Assembly (NCBI GenBank): GCA_029261995.1
Contig: JAJDAF010000023.1
Coordinates: 1-40,294, forward strand
From: Candidatus Zhuqueibacterota bacterium
GTDB taxonomy: Bacteria; Zhuqueibacterota; Zhuqueibacteria; Oceanimicrobiales; Oceanimicrobiaceae
DNA length: 40,294 bases
Direction of reading: 5' to 3'
Part shown: positions 34,239 through 40,294 of the stretch, in pieces
Layout: each line of letters opens with the position of its first letter
How positions within the stretch are numbered: the stretch's first letter is position 1
Notes under the pieces: model-generated
The model's database searches: none
The model's input: the letters and a program-made list of their open reading frames with translations, nothing else
Told to the model about the DNA's origin: nothing
Made by a program: the position numbers and the translations under genes

Positions 34239-34900
34239 ACAGGAAGATATTCTTGATATGGACCGCGGTTTTGACTTGTGCACTGCCGTTGCCCGGGCAG
34301 GAACCAGAGCCGATTCACTATGGCTTGAAAGTCGGCCTGAATAGTTCGTCTTTTGCTCACGAGGAAGGAATCGACTCCAAAAACCGCACTGGCGTTATTG
34401 CCGGCGCATTTCTTCATATCCCTTTGGCTGAAACCTTTGGCCTGCAGGTGGAGGGCTTGTACACGCAAAAAGGAAGCCGCGTCGCGGGCAAAGAGTTTGC
34501 CGCCGCGGATGGCCGTTCTGGAAGCACCAAGATTCCCGAAACTGTCTCTGCACTGGATTATATTGAGATTCCTGTACTGGCAAAGCTAGCCCTGATTTCC
34601 GGTGAAACGATGCGCACGGCCCTTGTCGCCGGTGCGGCCTTCGGCTTCAGGATGCGCAATGAATTCGAGCTGAAGAGCACAGGCCTCAACAAGAAAACCA
34701 GCTACGGCCGGTTCACCAATGACAGAGAACGGTCCTGGGTCGTTGGACTTGAAATCCAGATTCCCACGCAGCGCAACGCTGTGGTGTTGGAAGCCCGCTA
34801 TACCAGATCCGCGACGCCTGTTTTTAACGTCGGATCTGACGATGACGATTCTGATGACCAGCACCAGGTGGTCTCCATTATGGTCGGTGTTGGCTTCTGA
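34235..34900 (+). CDS. PorT-like outer-membrane beta-barrel protein
   Basis: A 221-aa protein with a signal peptide (cut near L-P-G-Q) and a repeating amphipathic beta pattern: Y-G-L-K-V-G-L-N-S-S at the start, G-L-Q-V-E-G-L-Y-T-Q-K-G, Y-I-E-I-P-V-L-A-K-L, and a terminal V-S-I-M-V-G-V-G-F. This is the signature of the small PorT/OmpW-like outer-membrane barrels frequent in Bacteroidota relatives. A stretch of Asp near 198-207 (G-S-D-D-D-D-S-D-D) may bind cations. It is coupled to the upstream lipoprotein gene by ATGA overlap. Confidence 0.78.
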   Translation: MNRKIFLIWTAVLTCALPLPGQEPEPIHYGLKVGLNSSSFAHEEGIDSKNRTGVIAGAFLHIPLAETFGLQVEGLYTQKGSRVAGKEFAAADGRSGSTKIPETVSALDYIEIPVLAKLALISGETMRTALVAGAAFGFRMRNEFELKSTGLNKKTSYGRFTNDRERSWVVGLEIQIPTQRNAVVLEARYTRSATPVFNVGSDDDDSDDQHQVVSIMVGVGF

Positions 34901-35291
34901 ATCTGCGTATACGCCGGAGAAACGCGGAGTTTTGCTCCCATCGACTTTCTGGGGCGGCTAACAAAGGCCCTTGAAGGTGACTCATGCTTCTGATGCAAGC
35001 ACTATCTCCGTGAAACTCCGCTCGCCGTGTTAAACAGAACCTCGCTACCTCTTATGACTTTGCGCTCTGCGTGAAGGGCTCTCGACCTCCACATCAACGC
35101 TCACCGTGATCAGAATGACTTTCCATTGACCTTCAGATGTTTGATTCGTAGATTGCAATGCTGTCCGCCTTTCGCTGGCAGCGCGACCTCACGATGGGGG
35201 GAGCCACACGTCTCCTGACTCGTTAGGGGCTTTCTTTGTAACACTAGCTTGAAACCGTGCATCACCGTATCAAATCTTCTGGAGACTCATC
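34901..35291. other. Intergenic region with decayed repeat-like sequence
   Basis: No gene is convincing in these 391 bases. CGGAGAAACGCGGAGTTTTG (34916-34935) and the later CTCCGTGAAACTCCGC (35006-35021) are partly inverted, recalling the CTCCGC/GCGGAG intergenic repeats seen in many genomes. The end carries the leader of the next gene, including CTGGAG 8 bases before its ATG. Confidence 0.4.
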
Positions 35292-36245
35292 ATGCTCGTG
35301 AAATGGATCCTGTTCTCGGTTGTGGAATTCATCCTGGTGAACCTCATGTGGAATAGTCTGGACGCTAAGCAGTGGGTGTCGGGTATCATTCTGGGCATAG
35401 TAGCGGCTGGCCTCCCGCCCCTGCTGATAAGAATCATGAGTGTCAGTGAACATGGCGTTATCACCTTTCTCGAAAAACCGCTGCACTACCTCAAGCCCGG
35501 CCCCTACATCACCCTGCCTTTTGTCGAAGAAGTGGTCAAAGTCAGCAAATCGCCCATTGTCAAGGACTACAAGGCGATTCGAGTGGTGACCGGCCAAGGC
35601 GTGGAAATGGTCGTCGTGCCTGACCCGGACAACCTCGGGCAGGTGGTCAAAAAACAGCAGGTGATTGGCCGTTACGAAATCCCCGTGGACTACACGCTGA
35701 CCCTGCACTATCCAACTGGCCGCAAACTGGTGAAAGCGATTCCCTTCATTCCCAAGCACCCGGATGATTTCGCCAAGGATGTCAAAGGCGTGATCGACGC
35801 CGCGGTCTTTCAATTCTCCAGCACCCAGGTTTGGTTCAAGCTGTTGGACAAGGTCACGTTCTCGAACGAAGTGGCGCTCAATGTCATCAACGACACAGAC
35901 CGTGCCAGCGTGGTCAATAAGTACCAAATCGGCCCGGATGAGCTTTCCGTGCAAATCAAGAACCTCGACCTTCCACCTGAAGCCGAACAAGCGTTGCTGG
36001 CTGTGGAAAAAGCGCGTCTCAAGGCGATTGCGGCGCCCGCGCTGGCACAGGAAGATCAAATTGTCATCAAGAATCTTATCCAGACTTTTGGTGGCAGTGA
36101 GCGCGATAAAGATCGGGCAGCGATGATCATGGCGTTCAGAGGGTTGCCGGCCGGCAACTCGGTGCTCATCGACCCGGCCCACCTTGTGCCAAAAAGGAAG
36201 AGCAGCGAGACCAACCACGAGCCAAGCGAACTCAAGGATTACTAG
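35292..36245 (+). CDS. Membrane-anchored SPFH/band-7-like protein
   Basis: A 317-aa protein with two N-terminal membrane helices (about 4-21 and 27-47), followed by a domain starting V-S-E-H-G-V-I-T-F-L-E-K and Y-L-K-P-G-P-Y-I-T-L-P-F. This is the pattern of SPFH (stomatin/prohibitin/flotillin/HflK) proteins, in which a G-x-x and L-x-P-G strand opens the domain. A helical region with alternating Ala/Glu (P-P-E-A-E-Q-A-L-L-A-V-E-K-A-R-L-K) fits the SPFH coiled coil. Such proteins form membrane cages that organise proteases or lipids. GGAG precedes the ATG. Divergence is considerable, so the family call is moderate. Confidence 0.65.
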   Translation: MLVKWILFSVVEFILVNLMWNSLDAKQWVSGIILGIVAAGLPPLLIRIMSVSEHGVITFLEKPLHYLKPGPYITLPFVEEVVKVSKSPIVKDYKAIRVVTGQGVEMVVVPDPDNLGQVVKKQQVIGRYEIPVDYTLTLHYPTGRKLVKAIPFIPKHPDDFAKDVKGVIDAAVFQFSSTQVWFKLLDKVTFSNEVALNVINDTDRASVVNKYQIGPDELSVQIKNLDLPPEAEQALLAVEKARLKAIAAPALAQEDQIVIKNLIQTFGGSERDKDRAAMIMAFRGLPAGNSVLIDPAHLVPKRKSSETNHEPSELKDY

Positions 36246-36360
36246 CCCGCCTGAAGCATGACCGGGAATCAAATCCTGGCTGGTGTTGTCAAAAGACGAA
36301 CACACGAGCCTTGACCCGAAGGGGAACCACCTCCTCGATTCATTCTGGAGACAAAACATA

Positions 36361-38808
36361 GTGAAAACCTCAACTTTCGCACTGCTGCTGGCACTCTTGC
36401 TATGCCACGCTGACTCCAGCTCGGCACAGCGCAGATCCGGCAACGGCCGTTCCATGGGCCCCAGACAACCCGGCCTATTTGGCCGTGTTATCGATGCGGC
36501 ACAGGGCGGAGCCATCGAATATGCCAACGTCATTCTCTTCAGCAGCTCCGACAGCACACAGATTGCCGGCGCCGTCTCCAACCCCCAGGGCCGGTTTATG
36601 CTGACCGGCATCAAGCCCGGCAGCTACTACGTTGAAATCCGTTTCATGGGTTATCGCACCAGGACCATTTCTGACATCGAGTTTCAGGGTGGTCAGAGAG
36701 GCGTGCGGTTGGGTCAAATCAAACTTGAACCAACCGCCATCAACTTGGAAAGCGTGGATGTCGTCGCGGAGAAGGCCTCGGTTTCCTACCAAATCGACAA
36801 GAAGGTCATCAACGTCAGCCAGCAATTCACAGCCGTGTCCGGCAGCGCCGTCGAGGTGCTGGAAAACGTACCCTCGATCACGGTGGATATCGAAGGCAAC
36901 GTCGAGCTTAGGGGCAGTTCCAATTTCACCGTCCTGATTGATGGCCGGCCGAGCGTGCTCGAGTCGAACGAAGCGCTGGAGCAGATTCCCGCCAGCACCA
37001 TTGAGAATGTCGAGATCATCACCAACCCCTCCGCCAAGTTCGACCCTGACGGCACTTCTGGCATCATCAACATCATCACCAAGAAAGGCAAACTCAGAGG
37101 CCGCAGCGGCGTCATGAATATGAATGCCGGCTTTGACGACAAGCACGGCGGCGACATGCTGCTCAACTTCCGTAACGGCTGGTACAATGCGCACTTTGGA
37201 CTGGATTATAACAAGCGGTTTTTCCCCGGCGAAGGCCGCGAAGAAAAGCAGACGACCACGGCAAACGGCGCCTCGTTCATCTTCTCTAACGGCGACAACC
37301 GCAGGGGCCGAACCTCCTATGGTTTGCGCGGTGGCATCGATTTCAGCGTCAGCGCTAAGGATAATATCGCGGTCGGTTTGCGCTACGGCAACCGCAGCAT
37401 GGCGCGCGACGCCTTTCTCGATTTTGACGAGTGGTCGGACAGCAGCCCGGAGCACCAGCTTTCCACCAGCGAAAGCTCAATGGATCGCGGCGGCGAATTC
37501 TTTGCCGGCAACCTCGACTTCCGCCACCGGTTTGGCAAAAAGGGCCATGAGCTGGTCGGCCGGCTCATCGCCAGCAGGCGGGACGGCGAGGAATCTACCC
37601 TCGACGCCCTGCTGGACGCCAACACAATTACCACCGAAGGACGCCTGACCACCGAAGACGGCCCTTCAACCCGCTTCCGCACCAAGCTCGACTACACCCG
37701 GCCGTTCGCCGGCAACAGCAAATTCGAAGCGGGATACCAGGGCCGCTATCGCCGGTCGGAGGACATTACGACGTTGTCTGAATACAATCCGGCGGCCGCA
37801 GCGTACGAGCGTCTCAGCGAGTTTGACAACACGACAAAATACGATCGCGATATTCACGCCGCCTACGCCATGTATGCCGGGGAAAAGGGCAGCTTCGGCT
37901 ACCAGCTCGGTTTGCGCGGCGAGGTCACCGACCGCACCGTGGCCTCCGTTAGCCTGGCCGCCGACACCACCGTCGAAAGGTGGGATTATTTCCCGACCGT
38001 GCATGGCTCGTACAAATTGCCCAGTGGCCAGCAATTCATGGCCAGCTACAGCCGGCGCATCCAGCGGCCGCGCGGCTGGTACCTGGAGCCGTTCGAAACC
38101 TGGATGGACGCCTACAATGTCAGGGTCGGCAATGCCGGCTTGCTGCCGGAATACATCGACTCCTTCGAACTTGGTTCGCAGACCGCCTTCGGCAGCAATC
38201 TGCTCTCCGCCGAGCTTTACTACCGCATCACGGACAACAAAGTGGAGCGGGTGCGGAGCGTCTACGCCGACAACATTACGCTGCACTCCACTGAGAATGT
38301 CGGCACGGATTACGCGCTTGGCGGTGAGATGATGCTAAACATGGACCTGCTGCCCGCGTGGAATCTCAACTACATGGCCAACCTGTACAACTACCGTGTT
38401 GAAGGCATTCTCGACGGCCGTGACTTCTCGCGCGACAGCTTCAACTGGTCCCTGCGCCTCAACAACTCGTTCCGCCTGACGCAATCGACCAAGCTGCAAA
38501 TCAATGGCTCTTACAACAGCCCGACAGTTTCCTCGCAGGGCCGGCGCGAGGGATTCTTCACTGCCAATCTCGCCCTGCGCCAGGAGTTTTTGCAACGTCG
38601 GCTGTCAGCGACCCTGCAACTGCGCGATGTGCTCGCCACCAGCAAATTTGAGTTCACTTCCGAGGGCGCGGACTTCCTGTCCTATGCGCGCTTCACCCGC
38701 GACTCGCCGATTGTGATGTTGAACCTGAGTTACAACATCAACAACTATCGCCCGGAGCGGCGGCGCGAGCGTGGGGATGGGGGGGACGACGAGGATGAGG
38801 AGTTTTAG
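36361..38808 (+). CDS. TonB-dependent-receptor-like outer-membrane beta-barrel protein
   Basis: 815 aa from GTG 36361, 10 bases after GGAG; the longer frame from 36283 would hide the signal peptide (A-L-L-L-A-L-L-L-C to S-S-A-Q). A carboxypeptidase-like regulatory domain (about 38-125: G-R-V-I-D-A-A-Q-G-G, G-R-F-M-L-T-G-I-K-P-G-S-Y-Y-V) is followed by a plug-like region (V-L-E-N-V-P-S-I-T-V-D, L-I-D-G-R-P-S-V-L, I-E-I-I-T-N-P-S-A-K-F-D-P-D-G) and a large barrel. This is the outer-membrane beta-barrel family related to SusC-type receptors. A strongly charged tail (R-R-E-R-G-D-G-G-D-D-E-D-E-E-F) ends it. The transported substrate is unknown. Confidence 0.9.
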   Translation: MKTSTFALLLALLLCHADSSSAQRRSGNGRSMGPRQPGLFGRVIDAAQGGAIEYANVILFSSSDSTQIAGAVSNPQGRFMLTGIKPGSYYVEIRFMGYRTRTISDIEFQGGQRGVRLGQIKLEPTAINLESVDVVAEKASVSYQIDKKVINVSQQFTAVSGSAVEVLENVPSITVDIEGNVELRGSSNFTVLIDGRPSVLESNEALEQIPASTIENVEIITNPSAKFDPDGTSGIINIITKKGKLRGRSGVMNMNAGFDDKHGGDMLLNFRNGWYNAHFGLDYNKRFFPGEGREEKQTTTANGASFIFSNGDNRRGRTSYGLRGGIDFSVSAKDNIAVGLRYGNRSMARDAFLDFDEWSDSSPEHQLSTSESSMDRGGEFFAGNLDFRHRFGKKGHELVGRLIASRRDGEESTLDALLDANTITTEGRLTTEDGPSTRFRTKLDYTRPFAGNSKFEAGYQGRYRRSEDITTLSEYNPAAAAYERLSEFDNTTKYDRDIHAAYAMYAGEKGSFGYQLGLRGEVTDRTVASVSLAADTTVERWDYFPTVHGSYKLPSGQQFMASYSRRIQRPRGWYLEPFETWMDAYNVRVGNAGLLPEYIDSFELGSQTAFGSNLLSAELYYRITDNKVERVRSVYADNITLHSTENVGTDYALGGEMMLNMDLLPAWNLNYMANLYNYRVEGILDGRDFSRDSFNWSLRLNNSFRLTQSTKLQINGSYNSPTVSSQGRREGFFTANLALRQEFLQRRLSATLQLRDVLATSKFEFTSEGADFLSYARFTRDSPIVMLNLSYNINNYRPERRRERGDGGDDEDEEF

Positions 38809-38871
38809 GGGTTGCAAGCGGCGAGCCCGCAGGCAATCTCGTTCCCACGCTCTCAGACTGTGTGAAAAAGC

Positions 38872-38905
38872 CCACAGGGACGGTGTTCATCTGAACAGCC
38901 TGTGG
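38872..38905. promoter_or_regulatory. Nested hairpin near the IS1182 left end
   Basis: CCACAGG (38872-38878) pairs with CCTGTGG (38899-38905), and GTTCA-TC-TGAAC (38885-38896) forms an inner stem. It lies inside the presumed IS end, about 100 bases before the transposase start, and could block read-in transcription. Role inferred. Confidence 0.5.
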
Positions 38906-39001
38906 TGTCTCATTTATATACATTTATCGTCTTAATCTATTGATTTTATTGCTCTATCCCTGTACTTTCCAGTTAATTATGTAAATCATATTGGACCGGC
39001 C

Positions 39002-40294
39002 ATGGATTATATCTCAGGCGTTGATCGGAATCAAACCCTACTACTGCCCGAATCGCTGGATGAGTATGTCAACAAGGACAATCCGGTTCGATTCTTGGAC
39101 GTTTATGTCGATAGCTTGAACTTGGTTGATCTAGGGTTCAAACATGCATCACCCAACATGCGGGGCAGGCCGCCCTATCATCCGGCTGACATCTTGAAGC
39201 TCTATCTCTATGGCTATCTCAACAAGCCACGTAGCAGTCGGAAGCTGGAAATGGCAACATATCGCAATGTCGAGGTGATGTGGTTAATGCGGCGTCTGCA
39301 TCCTGACTTTAAAACCATCGCAGATTTCCGGAAAGACAATCTCACAGCCCTCAAAAAAGTATGCCGCGAATTTACCGTTCTTTGTAAAAAACTCAACTTG
39401 TTTGAATGCCAATTGGTCGGAATAGACGGCAGCAAATTTAAAGCAGTTAACCATAACAACCGCAGTTATAGCAACAAGAAAATAAAAAAGACTCTTGAAA
39501 ACATCGACAAAAGAATTGACGACTATTTCAAAGACCTGAACCAGCAGGATGGAATAGAGTCGGAGGTGAGCAAACCATCGGCTCAAGAGATCAAACAAAA
39601 AATCAAGGAACTTAATGAGCATAAAAATAAATATCTACGGCTTCAAAAAGAACTCGAGGTATCCAACGAAAATCAGATTTCATTGACTGACTCGGATAGT
39701 CGAATGATGAAAACAGCCAATCATGGCACCGATATGTGCTACAATGTTCAGATAGCCGTTGATGATAAACACAAACTGATTGTGGAGCATGAGGTCACAA
39801 ACTCCATTAATGACCAAGCAGAGTTGTCGAATATGGCAATTAAAGCCAAAGAAACTCTTGAAGCTGAACACCTTGATGTCGTCACTGATATGGGCTATTA
39901 CAATGGTCCTGAAGTCAAACAATGTCAAGAACAAAACATCACTTGTTATATCCCAAAACCCAAGAAATCAAACAACTTGAAACTGGGTCTCCATACCATA
40001 GATGACTTCGAATACGATCCCGAAAATGATTACTATGTCTGTCCTGCGAATCAGCAATTGAGCTATCGCTCAACCATCACAAAGGGTGGCAAATTGCAGA
40101 AAGTCTATCATTTCAAAGGATGTCAGCAGTGTGCCTTGAAAACGAAATGTACTCGCAACAAACAGGGACGGCATATTTACCGTTGGGTAGAGCAGAGGGT
40201 CCTCGAACAGATGCAACAACGGGTCGCCGATAACCCCGAAATCATAAAGAAACGCAAACAACTGGTCGAGCATCCCTTTGGTACAATTAAGCAC
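39002..40294 (+). CDS. IS1182-family transposase, C-terminus outside window
   Basis: The frame from ATG 39002 is open for 431 codons to the last base. The N-terminal DUF772 domain (R-G-R-P-P-Y-H-P-A-D-I-L-K-L-Y-L-Y-G-Y) and the DDE residues are present: Asp in G-I-D-G-S-K-F-K-A, Asp in V-T-D-M-G-Y-Y, and Glu in L-V-E-H-P-F-G-T-I-K at the very end. A Cys set (C-Q-Q-C-A-L-K-T-K-C) lies in the insertion before the Glu, as in IS1182 and IS4-like enzymes. A coiled, charged linker (about 150-225) is usual. No internal stop is seen, so it may be functional. Confidence 0.93.
   Translation, partial: MDYISGVDRNQTLLLPESLDEYVNKDNPVRFLDVYVDSLNLVDLGFKHASPNMRGRPPYHPADILKLYLYGYLNKPRSSRKLEMATYRNVEVMWLMRRLHPDFKTIADFRKDNLTALKKVCREFTVLCKKLNLFECQLVGIDGSKFKAVNHNNRSYSNKKIKKTLENIDKRIDDYFKDLNQQDGIESEVSKPSAQEIKQKIKELNEHKNKYLRLQKELEVSNENQISLTDSDSRMMKTANHGTDMCYNVQIAVDDKHKLIVEHEVTNSINDQAELSNMAIKAKETLEAEHLDVVTDMGYYNGPEVKQCQEQNITCYIPKPKKSNNLKLGLHTIDDFEYDPENDYYVCPANQQLSYRSTITKGGKLQKVYHFKGCQQCALKTKCTRNKQGRHIYRWVEQRVLEQMQQRVADNPEIIKKRKQLVEHPFGTIKH

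Larger units (their letters stand above)
38853..40294 (+). mobile_element. IS1182-family insertion sequence, cut by the window end
   Basis: The transposase is of the IS1182 type. CAGACTGTGTGAAAAAG (38854-38870) upstream is a plausible left terminal repeat, but the right end lies outside the window, so the border is not proven. The element follows the receptor gene by about 45 bases. Confidence 0.6.

Noticed and set aside
35262-36614. 450-aa minus-strand open frame opposite the SPFH-like gene
   Set aside because: It is a shadow of the opposite gene, which has a start signal, membrane helices and family pattern; the antisense product has none.

Overview
The window looks like a chromosomal piece from a Gram-negative bacterium of the FCB superphylum (Bacteroidota, Calditrichota or KSB1-like). 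This is an inference. It rests on two proteins with type IX secretion C-terminal sorting domains (an N-Y-P-N-P motif followed by a short beta-rich tail ending in K-K-L-T or R-Q-L-T), several lipoproteins, an outer-membrane beta-barrel receptor with a carboxypeptidase-like N-terminal domain, a PorT-like barrel and many genes without a strong Shine-Dalgarno. Most host genes have moderately high GC. AT-rich islands (1-219, about 9330-10065 and the transposase at the right edge) mark accessory DNA.

Layout. 1-1.6 kb: the end of an endonuclease/exonuclease/phosphatase gene followed by an integron attC-like site, then a secreted esterase. 1.7-7.1 kb: three minus-strand secreted proteins (a proline-iminopeptidase-like lipoprotein, an M61 peptidase with a PDZ-like domain, and an unrecognised beta-rich protein). 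7.4-8.1 kb: an MgtC/SapB membrane protein. 8.1-10.4 kb: a scrapyard of repeats, two nested IS3 remnants, a probably truncated AT-rich gene, and a 281-bp multi-hairpin segment closed by a perfect 15-bp inverted repeat. 10.4-15.1 kb: an unknown Lys-rich protein, TrmH, a small unknown protein and a TPR membrane protein. 15.1-18.6 kb: a decayed and an intact copy of a membrane-anchored zinc-ribbon gene, a 21-bp minisatellite and a complete IS256-family element. 18.5-25.2 kb: an enolase-superfamily enzyme whose stop codon was hit by that IS, a T9SS-exported DUF1566 (Lcl) protein, a sulfatase lipoprotein, a membrane protein split by an in-frame TAG, and a T9SS-exported M14 carboxypeptidase.

25.2-31.1 kb is a minus-strand run of housekeeping genes: methyltransferase, KhpA, a squalene/phytoene synthase, YgiQ, YwbE, a relic of a TfoX C-terminal domain gene, ThiL and YjbQ. 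ThiL (TMP to TPP) sits 3 bp from YjbQ, a family reported to have thiamin phosphate synthase activity. 31.4-34.9 kb is a tightly packed cluster of three lipoproteins and a beta-barrel, mostly of unknown function. 35.3-38.8 kb has an SPFH-like membrane protein and a TonB-dependent-receptor-like protein. The right edge is an IS1182-family transposase cut by the window.

No rRNA, tRNA, CRISPR array or classical defence system was recognised. The most interesting items are the attC-like site, the 281-bp structured segment beside an unknown gene, the exactly reconstructable IS256 insertion into a stop codon, the amber-split gene, and the TfoX relic.
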